A stretch of 64,000 nucleotides of DNA from Stereocaulon alpinum (lineage: Eukaryota; Ascomycota; Lecanoromycetes; Lecanorales; Stereocaulaceae): NCBI GenBank assembly GCA_018257865.1, contig JAEUBA010000042.1:186001-250000 (forward strand), read 5' to 3'. Position numbers and translations under genes: made by a program. Each line of letters opens with the position of its first letter. Within the stretch, counting starts at the first letter, position 1. The notes below the pieces were generated by a model, which worked only from the letters and a program-made list of their open reading frames with translations, was not told the DNA's origin and did no database searches. This document shows positions 1 to 12,600 of this stretch, in pieces.

Positions 1-1033
1 CGGGGAGCGAATGGCGAATGGAGTTTCTGTATATTTCGAACGATCAATAACTCCATTTCCACAGATCTGAGGCTTTCCGAGCATGGTAGGATTGCATTTG
101 CGAGGAATTGATGCAGTGATGCGAATATCCTGTGGTATCTGTCGCGTAGGATCAGCTTTTCCAGCGTCGATGGGAACCCTGTAGGGTTTCCATGCTCGAG
201 CGGGGAATGATTCGTGAGTGCCTCAAGAAAGTACACCAAAGACGAGGTTGAAAGGTCAATTCCCGGGTCACACCATTATTCAATACCCAGTTCCGAACCC
301 CAGCCGTGGCACGAAAGCTCCAAACCTTCCAATGGCAACACCGACACAGCTTCCGCAAGTCCTTCCGCCTCGACCGGGAGTAGGTGTCCTACTTTTGATA
401 AACGTAGATTTGGCAAAGTCGATAGCAACGAGAGATCTAGATCCGTCACCATGAAAGGTTCATGTACGTTGCCGACTTTCATCATCTCGGCTCCCACCCT
501 GAGCTTCAAGAATCTCAACTCTCGACCTGGAGGATAGAGGCAAACACACTCAAGTGTAAAGGTCCATCGTAGGGAAACGCTGTAAGGCGCTCCATACAAC
601 ACCGGATGAGCATTTGTAGTGGGTATGTAGGATAGGGACCATAAGGACGCATTGTTGCCTCCCGGTCGTCGATGTGAAGCTGCCTCATGTGAGCGCAGGG
701 CAGGGCCGGCTTCATTCGTGAAAGGCCAAAGCGATACATGTAGTTCGCTCTATAGGTCCAATGATCCGTTAACCGATGGGCGTTGTTCATGAGGAAATGG
801 ATGAGAGTGGCCGGGCGCTTGCTGGACTTCTCCTGGCTTGAGGAATCAGAGTATGCTGTAAGGTGTTCACGGCCGATGCTCAATCGACACCAGATCTGCG
901 CGGATGCGAAATGGCAGAATTCGTGGCTTGTACATGACCAGCTCACTTGAGTACGTCGATCAGAATGTCGTATGATTTCGAGAAGGATGTCATGGGGCAG
1001 CTTCGACCAGATTGTGGGGTTGAGATACTTCAT
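1..1033 (-). pseudogene. F-box protein gene, decayed, running off the left edge
   Basis: The reverse strand from an ATG at 1033 starts with an F-box-like segment (LPHDILLEIIRHSDRRTQ) and continues as a typical fungal F-box/leucine-rich protein. The frame breaks at about 520-535: the first frame ends in ILQVES-stop, while the matching continuation (LRFLKLRVGAEMMKVGN) lies one frame over, as a single-base loss would produce. That frame then meets TAA just after ELGIE (about 270-275). Downstream of the stop it stays open and protein-like to the window edge (FLEALTNHSPLEHGNPTGF and on). I see no splice signals that remove either lesion. F-box proteins are substrate adaptors of SCF ubiquitin ligases; this copy is probably non-functional. 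A sequencing error could explain one lesion but hardly both. Confidence 0.55.
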
Positions 1034-4000
1034 ATTTGAGATCCTGACTGGCAGGGAGTGCTTATTTCGCCTGAGTGTTGGATTTAGTGGTAGGCAGGTC
1101 CAGAACAAGTGAATGTGAGCAGCGGTCCATAGTCCGGATCATGTGACCATCACGTATTGATATTTTATGTCATACGCTGACTGAAACTAGAATTTATATT
1201 AAGAGCACTGGCTTCATGAGTCTCTTCGGCTCCTTTTTCAGCAAGACAGTGGAGACATTTCCGCTTTCATGGCATACACCAATCTACCGTCTCTGCTTCG
1301 CTCACTTTGCCACTCGGCACGCGACTATCGTAGTCAGCCCAAATTCGTGCTTGAGAGATTTCGACATTCTCTTACCCAGCTTGAGAGATTTGATCTCGTC
1401 GAGACTGTGAGCTCAATGCTGAATCGCATGAAGAAGATTTCGAGGAACTGTTTTAGGACACTCGAGGACGAAGTCAACGGAAACTCAAGATCTCTGTGCC
1501 TCTTAGGAACCTATCCGTTCCAACTCCTAGGTACAACCTCAATTGAGCGAAGAAGTCACATGTTTGCGACTGACGCAAGCAGTGGTTCTGGCAGTCCGTT
1601 GCAGATTTGGCTCTCAGAACCAATGTTTCCAAGGCCAGCTGAGCAACGAGCCCGTCCCTTTTCCTGGACTTGAGCTGGCGTCTTTTGACATCTTGCGCGA
1701 GCGCAGCGGAACCATTTCACGATATTGGTCAACCGTACTTTGCAAATTCAAGATAGGCCAAGTGCGACTGGTTTTTACCCGAGGCGGTCCTATAGGCATG
1801 AAGGGATGCTTTCCACACATGCATCACAATAAGATCGCGTGGCAGTTCTACCTACGTTCTACTATCCTCGAAAAAGCTATCGGGCTGTGAGGGGCTCTTT
1901 CTCGCTGAGAGCCTTCGCAGGCTGCGGGTATAAGAGAGCGAGACAGGCGCCCAACACAGCCAGTGCGAGGCAACAGGCAACAGGATTTTGTCCCAGCATA
2001 TTGGATCCTATTCTGATCGATCACAAGACTTGCACCTCAGTCAACAATATATGGGAACCATGCACCAGACGAAAGGTCAGAGACACATCTGGATCTCGGA
2101 CTCCAACGGATATCTTACCATGGGACGTCGACGCCATGACCACAAGTCGATCATTGTGGAGAGACATCAGAGATAAGTGAAGAGCCGCTGGCCGCTGTCG
2201 CTAGCGAAAGAGAGCTTTTGGAGGCATGTAGAGCAATTACTTTACATATCAAGTAATGCCCCCACGACGGCCTTCTTTATTGAGGAGGGTTTACGCGCAT
2301 TGACGTTCATTGAAGGGATCACCGCCAACCAAAGCTTGAGACTAGCAGCCATACAGGGATTCATCCCCGCGGCCCGCTCCCCAGCGATCTGCCGTTGCGC
2401 AAATCACGGCGTCAAGATCTAGGAAACGCGAAGATCGAATCGCCACTGCATCAATTTAGAAGGAAGATTAACCGATGAGATCATGTGGAGTGTCATGCGA
2501 GACCGTTGCAATCGGTGGGTCGATATGCGCCGAGTCAAGCGAGACAGGATAGGGAGGTACAGGAGTCTACATTACTGCCAGGAGTGGCGGGTCGCATGAC
2601 GGAAAAGTCCCGCCAGTGTTGGGGCCCAAAAATGCCACTGGCGTAGGCGGAGACGTAGTCCTCTAACCGAACGAAGAGAAGACCAGGCCGCCATGAACCC
2701 CACCACCTTCATCCTTTGACAGCCATAGAAACGCTCCAAACACTTCAAATTCGGTTCGGAGGCATTAGCACGTAGAGAGCGCTGCGGTGCCTTTCACATC
2801 TGGGGCATCCCTGCATCTTCCGCTGACCAGCGCGTTGAAAAGCGGAGACCTTCGGCGCACAATTGACTCCTCTTCTACAAGACTCAAATACTGACTGGCT
2901 TGACCTGCAGGATGACAGAACGCAGGGTCCTTGAGTGGAGGGAATTCTCTCCTCGGATCGCACCACCTGAGCAGAAATATCGTGATCCTCCATTGTCATT
3001 GGGTGGCTGGGTAGAGACACAGCCTCCAGAAATGCCTCATCTACTCGGAAGGATGAAGAAGCCATAAGGTACGAGAATTTGGCAGGGGGGCCACGTTGCT
3101 GGAGTGCCACGAGGTTTTTCTAAGCTTGATGCAAGGCCAAGAGGGCCTAGGGAATCAGATCAATCAGAAGCTCGTATCGATGCGGTCGTCAGCGCTATGC
3201 TGAGTTTAGCGGGTTCTAGAAATTCTATGGCAAAAGACACCCTTAGAGAGTAACTAGTCAGAGTTTTGATACCCGCTTCCGTGCAACACCACACTTTCGG
3301 CGCCCAGGAAGGTGTGATGGACAAAGCCCAAGGGAAGAATAGCAGTAGCTCCAAGATCATAAAGTATGGAATAGCATAGGGTAGTTTGTGACGAGTCGAA
3401 GCATTTTTAGGTTGTTGTAGATTGGGCAGATCCTTACTCCATCGACAAGTGCCGCCTGCACGCCAGACGCAAGGAGAAACTAAGATTTGAACGGGGTGCC
3501 TGCTCCGACCACACTCCGTCTACCTACTACTCACCCACCGAAACAACCTTGCGACCGTTGACCATCTCACCCCAACTCTCCACACTCTCCTTTATCTTCC
3601 TTCTTCACCTGGCTCCTACCATAATCCACTTCTGATCGTCCCTTCTTCGCAGCAGCTTCCTGCTTCCGCACAATGCACTTGTGAGGCGGGTACAAACTCA
3701 ACAGGTCGCAGGAGTCTGGTACCGGGTATCGACTTATGACGGACCAGCAGCTTAAAACTCGAAGCAAGGATCGAATGATCAAGATCCTGGGACCATAGAG
3801 AGTTAAAGGGCCAGCATTCGCTGGATGGAGCAGTGTGCACGTATCACATTTAGCTTCGCTGTCTCTAGGCCGATCCACTACGACGTGATGATGACCTGGG
3901 GTCATTAGCGACGCAGGATATCCAAGACTTCACTCATCAGCCCTTTCAGGACGCCCATCCAAACCTACCAACATTCCTCACAAAGTTTTCGCCATAGTCG

Positions 4001-4342
4001 CAAACCTACACTTCCGAAGCTCCCCCAGCAGCTGCCATCCTCTCTTCCTCAATTCTCTCGCTTAAAGCTCGAAGCTTGAGTGCTTCATACCTTTATCATT
4101 CTTTCATCCCATCGTGCTCGACCTCGTGGGGCCACATACATTCCATCATTAACGTCGCTGCGTGCGCTCGCGTGTCCAGCATTCCTCAGCCACACGAGCC
4201 TTCCGCTTCTGATTGAGCGTCTGAACTCTTATACCCGGTGTATCCTACAGTCTCGTTTTAGGTCGAAGGGCACGCATGCCATACTCTCCACACAATGACA
4301 CACATTCACTGACAGTCGGCACCAGAACCTCACCACCTCAGG
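1034..4342. other. Gene-poor stretch and bHLH promoter
   Basis: Only short ORFs in alternating frames occur here (for example 1269-1673, 1839-2180 and 2745-3110), and none carries a motif I recognise. Several switch frame without splice signals, so decayed genes are possible. The last 800 bases are pyrimidine-rich and probably contain the promoter and 5' leader of the bHLH gene. Confidence 0.4.
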
Positions 4343-6091
4343 ATGTCGACCCAATCCTCGACTCGGATTTGGGAGGATGACTCTCCTTCACCAGCCAATC
4401 CTGCGAAGCCCGCTCAACTTCCTTCCATTGCTACACTGACAAACGAGATACCGCATGGAGGCAACAACAGTCCGACCTCAGCTGGATACCCAACCAATCG
4501 CTCTTCTGACACGTGGAATACTCCACCCCCGAGTACCCGTAAGTCATACTCTACCAATTCCTCTCATGCTTGTGGCCTTCGCCCTTTCGGGCAGCCATAT
4601 ATAGCGGCTTCGGTTACGCCTCGGTGCCTTCGGACTCACAACACTGACTATCCTATAGGCTCCTCGGCATATTCATCGGGCCCTAATGGCTACTACTATT
4701 CCTCTTCGATCAGTTCTCCTCACCGTGCCTCAAACTCCAGCCAGCTTGGAGCCACTTCACATCCTGCCGAATATCACACCACCTCAGGCTCTGGTGCACA
4801 AGCTTCACCTGGGTTTGCTCCGCAGCCGCATAGTCTGGGCCTTCCAACAATTAATCAGCAATACCAAGATCCCTCCCAATATCGAAGCAGTGGTGACTTT
4901 CCCCCGCAAGAATCTCGCCGAAGCAGTCTCGGTAGCCAGGTCAACACAGGCTTCAACAATCTACACATCAATGGCGTGGGATCTCCCTACAACAGCCATA
5001 GCGGCAACCCCTCACAATCCTCAATCGCCGCCAGCCTCCAACGAGAGCGTGGCATACCTCCCGGCAGTGCCGTCCGTAATTCAGGGACCTCCTCTATACA
5101 TCATCAGCAACCCATGTCGCCGCTAAGTCCGTACCCCGGCGAGTCAAAGCAGGCATATTCCTCCCGAACAGCACCCATCATTAGTGCCAATCCTATGAAG
5201 GAAGTCTACAATGCGGAGAAGCCTACAGCTGGTCAACCCTACGCCTTTCCAGATCCTGATATGTCCAATCGATCAAGCGGCAGTGCAGAACCCAATGGTT
5301 CTCACATGCTTTCTAGGCGAAACAGTGACCATACATCAATCACGAGCAGCATCATCACCAATGATTCAAAGCTACCGCCGGGCCAGCACCGATTAGATGA
5401 AGGTGAGGCAGTACAATTAGGTTCATAATACATGGTCTTACTGACTGGGTTTTGCAGACCCTATGCCCGGCACTCACCATCATTCGCTTCAGCATAAGCA
5501 GGTTAGTTCGCTAGCTAGCGAAGCGGACTCTCCAGAGGCGAACTCGCCGTATAGCCGCACGCCAGCGCTTCGAAACAGCCACAAAATCGCAGAGCGCAAG
5601 CGACGAACGGAGATGAAACAGCTATTCGATGCCCTACGTGCTCAGATCCCTGCAAGCCATGGGAGTAAATCAAGTAAATGGGAGATCCTATCTAAAGGTA
5701 TGTTAGCTTGAATTAAGGGAGCACCTTGCAATTAGGACCACTCACTGACTGGGGCTCAGCGTCCGATCACATTAGGAATCTCGAAGGAAGCGTCAAGATT
5801 GGCCGCGATGCGCAAATACAGCTACAGCAGTCGGCCCATGAGCTAGAAGTAGTACGCCGGGAGAACGAGTCTCTTCGCAGCGAGAATCATCACCTGTTCC
5901 AAGAGATGCAGCATTATAGGGAACAGGTTCGACCAAACACTGCGACTGCAATGCATCCCCAGCCATCTGTCTATGCTCCTCCACCTGGCCCTTCGATGGG
6001 CGATCCATCTCGTTCCCTGCCTCCGCTCACAAACGGCATTCCTGCTGCGAATAGCATGCAAGGCATTCAATACTCAGATGAGCGCCGCTGA
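4343..6091 (+). CDS. bHLH transcription factor, ESC1/GlcD-like
   Basis: Four exons: 4343-4538, 4659-5402, 5458-5697 and 5760-6091, giving 503 aa. Intron 1 (120 bp) stays open in frame, but GTAAGT, CTGAC and TAG mark it as an intron. The first 340 residues are Ser/Pro/Asn/Gln-rich and disordered. The basic region at about 353 (NSHKIAERKRRTEMK) has the His, Glu and Arg-Arg of E-box binders. The HLH follows (LFDALRAQIP, SKSSKWEILSKASDHI), and intron 3 falls inside helix 2. A leucine-zipper-like coiled coil (LEVVRRENESLRSENHHL) comes next, so it should bind DNA as a dimer in the nucleus. The domain order matches fungal ESC1-type factors; the targets cannot be read from the sequence. The ATG is the first in frame after a CT-rich leader. 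Confidence 0.9.
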
Positions 6092-7139
6092 AGCGTCCTT
6101 AATGCTGCTTTGTCACTAGACCTCTTTTCAATCCTATGGCATAGGATCGGTTACAAACTTCGACCTCGGACAGCTACTGAAAATCACGGAGATGATGGAC
6201 ATCTCGGTTATGAGCAACTTCTTCCGTCATGCCGACACGGAGTTATGCTCTCATGGGTTGTATCAAAAAGTGTTTTTACAGGTGTTGGGGCTCGTTGTCT
6301 CTCATATGACGGTCGTCATGTAAGAGGAGGAAACTTACGGCGGATAATGTCTACTAAATCGGCGTTGCTGTGGTACATCTTGCTGCTACAACGGAATACC
6401 CCTCAGCTATGATGTCAATTTCTACAATATGTTCGATTTCCTTCAACTGTGCCACCAGCATCTCATTACGATAATCGATTCCCGGATAGCAACAACAGGC
6501 GCACTCAGGACAATGACCTCGCTACATACTTGCTTGACGCCTGATGGACGGACGGCCTCTGGCGTTTTAAAGCTGTGATACCACTTTTTCCTTCGACACC
6601 GTTTGTATGAATTGCATTGCAACATCTCCGGTCTCTTTCACCATCCGCTAGATGACGGCGAACCCAACGGACTTTCGTCACGAAATCAAACGGCTCTCTA
6701 GACCAGCCCTTGCGGCCATCGCTTCTCTTTTATTGAGGTTATTCATGTATGTAGACGGTATTAGGACCATAGAATTGCATAACAGCTTCAAAGTTACTTG
6801 ATTCAGCGGTGTGGATTTGTCGTACGTATTCGTCTTGTCCTTCGTCTACTGACATTCCGCTGCACTCCTTGATTGCTTTCGCCCCACAAGAGAACTGGCC
6901 GTTCGCCATACAAGCCGTTTCACCTTCCTATTTGGGTACATGCGACGTCATTGGTGCTGTTAGCAAACAGTTGATTTGAGAAGTGCTCGTGCAGACACAG
7001 TGAGTTGCTCATGCTCCTCCGTCACGTTTTGGACAACGATTGCTCAAAGTACCAGTGATTGCCCCACTACAAAGTTCTACAAAGTCTCGAATTGAAAGCC
7101 AGTCTATCTCGTCCTTCTCCCCTTCCTAGGAACGTAACA
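6092..7139. other. Intergenic, no gene seen
   Basis: This holds the 3' flank of the bHLH gene and the promoter side of the aldolase gene. Only short, unsupported ORFs occur. Confidence 0.5.
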
Positions 7140-8505
7140 ATGAGAGAACTCAAGGATCCCAACGCCACTACCAATGGCATCAACGGCCACACTGATACCG
7201 AGCACGCCACCTCCAACATACCTGATTCTTCTAACGCCTGGTCGACCCCCGGCTCTGCAGCTTTCGACTTCCGCAGTACAGTCCCCACCTCTCCTCGCCC
7301 TTCTCTACGCTTATCGCCACCACCCACAGTCTCCATAACACACCAATTGACAGCACACAGGCGATACTGTGACCTCTCCCACTTCCTCCATGCTCGCCGC
7401 TACCCAACACTGTACGCTGCTCGACGACGTCTTCCAAGAGGACCAAACCACCCTCTCCCTCGAGTCATTCATCGCAGACCTAGTTGGCAAAGAGGCCTCG
7501 CTGTTCGTGATATCAGGGACGATGGGGAACCAATTAAGTGTGAGGACACATTTGGGGGGACCGCCGCATAGTGTCATTGCGGATGCGAGGAGTCACGTCT
7601 TAGAGTGGTAGGTGTTGGGCTCCTTGCTCCTATGAACAAGTGAACACGACCTAATGGATACTGGAGAGCATAGGGAAGCAGGCGGCATAGCATCCCTATC
7701 TGGCGCAATGCCCATACCCATAACCCCAATCAACGGCCACCACATAACCCTTGCAGACATAAGAACCCACACCATCCTCTCCACAGACCACCACTTCGCC
7801 CCCACCCGCCTCCTCTGCCTCGAAAACACCCTCGGCGGCACCATCCTCCCCCTCCTAGACTGCCAACAGATCGCACAATGGGCCCGCGCCCAAACACCAC
7901 CAATACCCCTCCACCTCGATGGCGCGAGATTATGGGAAGCTGTAGCAGCAGGCGCTGGCTCACTTAAAGACTACTGCGCCTGCTTCGATAGCGTGACCAT
8001 GTGCTTCTCTAAAGGTCTCGGCGCCCCTATCGGCAGTATCATTTGCTCTACAACCCCCTTTATAAACCGCGCTCGCCATCTCCGTAAAATGCTAGGCGGT
8101 GGGCTCCGCCAGGCGGGCGTTATAACAGCTTCTGCACGCGTCGCTGTTGATGAAACTTTTCTCGGTGGGAAATTATCCGCTACACATACTCGTGCTCGCG
8201 AAGTCGCGCGGACGTGGGAACGTAAAGGTGGGAAGTTGGCTCAGCCTACGGAGACGAATATGGTCTGGTTGGATCTAGAACACCATCGTATTTCTAAAGA
8301 GCGATTGATCGAGGCTGGTGTCAAGGAAGGCCTCAAACTCCTAGGAGGAAGGATAGCGGTGCATTATCAAGTCTGTGATGAGGCTGTGGCGGCGCTGGGG
8401 AGGGTTATGGATGCGATACTGCCGACGCAGCACACTGAAATCGGGGATGTGAGCAACAGGGTCAAGGAGAGGGCAAGGGAGGTTGCGGATGTCAAGATGG
8501 AATAG
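7140..8505 (+). CDS. GLY1: Low-specificity L-threonine aldolase (PLP enzyme)
   Basis: Three exons: 7140-7275, 7361-7607 and 7674-8505, giving 404 aa. Splicing restores the family motifs across both joints (FRSDTVTSPTSSML and HVLEWEAGGIASLSGA). The enzyme cleaves threonine or allo-threonine to glycine and acetaldehyde in the cytosol. Visible landmarks are GKEASLFVISGTMGN, the cofactor-contact HLDGARLWEA, the PLP-lysine motif CFSKGLGAPIGS (Lys at about 241) and GGGLRQAGV. The first 40 residues (TNGINGHTDTEHATSN and around) are a non-conserved extension. The start is the ATG at 7140; an in-frame codon at 7059 is less likely. Neighbours are unrelated. Length and motif order fit a functional enzyme. 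Confidence 0.93.
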
Positions 8506-9699
8506 CGCGCTTTGAAAACTTTCTCATTCTCCAACGTGAGATATGAAAGGTACGTGTCCGGCCTGCGAACCATTTCAAAGAACTTTCACCATGATGGAGA
8601 CTGGAACGATTCCTTCCAGATGTTCTCATCAACATCATTAATGACACTTCACGTTAGGCCCCTGGCTTCATACCTCATTCCCACCTAGTCCTTTCCCTTT
8701 CCCTTCCACCACAACCACCACTTCCCAGCTCCTGGCTCTATCTAATGAAACACCTCACTCTGTCCCAGCTACAGCCATGCGTATCTCAGTGACTAGAGTG
8801 CGAGAAGCTGCGTAGACCTAAAGCCTTATGGAAACCATACCTCAGTATTCGAGGCATAGACGCGTGAGAAGCTCTCCAAACAGACCCCAGGGTCCTACTA
8901 TCTTCCCGCTATTAATTGACGAGGATACCTCACAGTCCATCAACGCCGCTACACGCCACTAAAGGCTTTAGTCTATTCGTTACCAATCTTCCGGGGCGGA
9001 TGCGGTTCCGGAATAAAAGAGGCTGGGGTGGGTTGAGGAATTGTGTTGAGGACATGAGATGAGGGCATTTGTGAAAAGATTTTGTTTTGGGTGTTGGGTT
9101 CTTGGAAGTTTGGGTTGTAGTACGGTGGTGGATGCGGTTGGGGTTTTTAACGGGTTTCATTCTGATGGGGCTAGATACATTTTCGTACGCATGCATAATT
9201 TGTAATTACGTATCCTTCTTTAAGGCCATTGGTACAAGTCATCCCCTTCACCTTCCACCACAATGCGTAAGAGTAAAAAGACCGCATGAGGATCCACTTC
9301 CGATGATCCATGTCCATGTCATCCTCCTCATCCCCCGCCCTAGGTGGGAGAAAGACAGCTTGAGAGAAGTATTTGCATGATGAAAAGACCGCATGATAAA
9401 AGTATTCGCATGATGATAATATTCGCATGATACAAAGTATTCGCATGAACTGATCCCGCCCTTGATCTCCAGCACTTGGAGTGTATTTGCTATCTTAGTT
9501 TCGAGTCTGCTGTGAAGGGATAATGACTGTAAGTACTTGGAAGTGTGGATGGAGTGAAAGGCTGTAAAAGCGGTGTATTCGAGGCAGTGAGTAAGCCCGG
9601 ATGAGCGAGCATGCTGGCCGATAGCCGAAGATCATGGTTCAAGAGTAATACGATCATCGTCCCGGCCATCTATCCAGACACGCGATTCTCATCCCACGT
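8506..9699. other. Intergenic between aldolase and checkpoint kinase
   Basis: No supported gene. It holds the 3' ends of two convergent genes, CT-rich runs near 8690-8740 and the short repeat cluster listed next. Confidence 0.5.
9369..9450. repeat. Short interspersed GCATGA repeats
   Basis: Five copies of GCATGA occur in 82 bases. Three follow AGTATTYGCATGA and one ATATTCGCATGA, spaced 14-22 bases apart. This is far above chance and looks like a local degenerate minisatellite in the shared 3' region of two convergent genes. Confidence 0.6.
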
Positions 9700-12600
9700 C
9701 TATTGACGCGAAGTAGTAGAAGTGGAGGTGGGGGCAGCGACGGTGCCGGATTTAGACTTGCTTCCTTCTCCAGCACCGATGGAGCTAGCGGGGCTCTTAC
9801 TCGACTCGGCGGCTGCTTCGGATGCAAGGCTGCTCTCACGGCTCTGACGTGCGACGAATTGGTTGTATTTCTCCTTCTCAGTCTCTACGACGAATTTATC
9901 CCAGTCTTTGCGGACTTCTTTGCTTGCACCGACGAAGAATTCGCAGCGGAAACGGAGGAATTCTTTTTCGCGCTCGTCTTTTGCGATGCTGCCTTCGACG
10001 AGCTCGAAGACGGAGACGATGTCGCCGGTCTTCAAGCGTCCGTAGAGCCAGCAATCTTTTCCTGTCATTAGACGGATATTGTTGACTTTGATGTAGCGAG
10101 AGGTGCGAGTGGAGATGATTGCCGTGAGGTTCGGGTTAGTGGCCCAGTCTTTGCCGGCTGCGATGTCTTTTTCGATACCAGGGTACCACATCTGGATGTC
10201 GATCGCGTTCTTGGGAATGCGGTCTTCCAGGCCGTTGGCGTGCACGAAGGTGCTGTTTTTGGCGCGGCCATAGGTCGTTGTTCGCGAGGCGATCTTGATT
10301 TTTGGGACTGTTGGGATGGAACCTCTTGTGGGGATGAGATTGCCGAAGCGGATAGGGGGCTTTGCAAAGGCCGTGGCGTCGTCGGTTGATGTTTTTAGTC
10401 CAACGCTCGTTCCGACTGGTTGTGTGGCGGGAAGTGCCGGAGGGATGGTAGTCTTTGATGGCGCCTGAGCCTTAGCAGTCTTGTCTGCGGCCTTGTTAGA
10501 TGAGGCGGACTGGGGACGAGATGATCCCTTGTTGGATGTCTTATCGCCCTCGTTGGAGTCTTGAGCTGAGTCTTGGCTATTGTAGGCTGTTGGAAGCAGA
10601 GAGGCATTGCTCTTGGTTTGCTCGCGTAATTGTTGACCCTCCTGATGATGTGATTCGGTACCTTGGAATTTATTTCCAGGGTGTTGAGCGGAAGGTTGGC
10701 CTGATGGACGATGATTCTGGGTGGAGGACTGAGTACGTCCGACCTTGGATCGCTTTGACGTCGACTCATCTTCCTTTGAAGAGAATGCATCTTCGTTGGG
10801 ACGCTTAGACCCAGGGGTGGTGGGCGACATCTCGCGGCTCTTCGGTGTAGATAGCTTGCTATCGACGGATGGAGCAGAAGCTCCGGACTCTGGAGACGCC
10901 ATGTTTAGTTGGCCAACAAGAGCTTCAGCGCCAAACAAGCTAGGTGCCCCGCTATGACGCGTCGTATTTGACGGGAGGTGGGGATATTGTACTTGGGTTG
11001 TGCCTTGAGGATGCTGGTGGGGTGGGGCAAATTCTGCGGCGGCATATGGCTCCCCCGCAGCATCCGCATTTGGGTACGGCGCGCTAGTAGTTATATTAGG
11101 ATTTGCGGATGCGGAGCCAGTGTAGAAGAAGTTGTACATTGATGCATTGCTTGATACGTCGTAGCTTCCTGCTGTGTTCACTCCTAATGCGGCATGTGCG
11201 TTCTGACCAAGTACTCCGGAACTTCGTAGTGCAGAGGATCCGATCTCACCAAATAGACGGTTAGGTGGTGGCGGATGTGTCATGCTAAGTGGGGACCCTG
11301 TCGTATTGGGGAATGGCTGGCCATATATCTCCCCCCACAGACCGTGGTTCGAGTCTTCAACACCTTGCTGTCGTAGACGCTTAGGATCACGAGGATCCTC
11401 GGCGTCATCGTACAGATCAAGTCCGTCTCCGTCGTCATCATTGTCAGCGATACTAAGCTGGGAAGCGTCTAACTCCTGATCTTTGTTATGAGGTACACGC
11501 ACCCAGCTATGCTGCAGCAAAGCTGGAATTGGAGCACGTAAGGCAGGCTCGATCACGAGCATTTTCTGCAAGAAGTCGACACCAGGGTCAGAAACACCGA
11601 CCTGTCTTGGGAACTCCCAATTTATTGGGGTACTCATCACCGTGTGCAGCATGATGGAACCTTGGTCTCCAGAGGTTCCTTGGAATGGCGGTCGCCCACA
11701 AATCAAATGATACAGGACCGCCGCCAAGCTCCAAGTATCAACTGAATGCTTGTATGGAAGAGCTCCGGACGACCTAATAGAATTGTCAGTGCGGTTCACG
11801 TCAAGATCTATAGCTTCAACTCACCGTCCGTCGGTCGCTCGTGTCCGCTTGGTGACAGGGGGTAAGCCAGATTTGACTCTAGGATAGTCTGGATAAACTT
11901 CGGGAGCACAGTATAGGAGCGTGCCACAGAATGTGGTGAGGAAAGTTTCGTCGCTAGTGACCATCTTTGAAAGTCCAAAGTCGGACAGCTTGAACACGTA
12001 AGGGTAGTCGCTCGCCATTAGGATGTTGTCAGGCTTGATGTCTCGATGTGTAATACCACACTTGTGAAGATAGTCCAGAGCCTGGAGAATCTGAAAAGCG
12101 ACGTGAGTGCACATGTACTCGGGCATGGCAGTTCCGGCACCGGTCCAATTCGTTAGGTCTCCATAAGCGATCAACTCCATGATGATGAAGAGATGAGTCT
12201 TTGTCTCATAGTTCTCGATGTATTGAACAATATTGGGCTGCAGCAGTGTCAGTCTAAGCCCCTTGAGGAAGATGGTGGCTACTTACGTGACGGAGAGTCT
12301 TCATCACATTCAGCTCGTTGTGAAATTTCTCGCCCAAAATTCCATCCTTGATAAATTTCTTCTTGGAGATCTCTTTTACAGCAAACAATTCACCAGTCGC
12401 TTTTAAAGAGAGCTTGTACACCATCGCAAAAGCACCGCTGCCCAGATAGCTAACGACATTATACTTGCCACCACCATTCCAGTTGAGACCATGGTTGTTG
12501 CCAGAGGTGCCTGCTGCTAGGAGAGAACCGTTAGGTGTTGTGTTGTCTTGTTGAGCAGGCCACAGATTGGTTGTCATTGGTACCTATTGACTTGTCAAAT

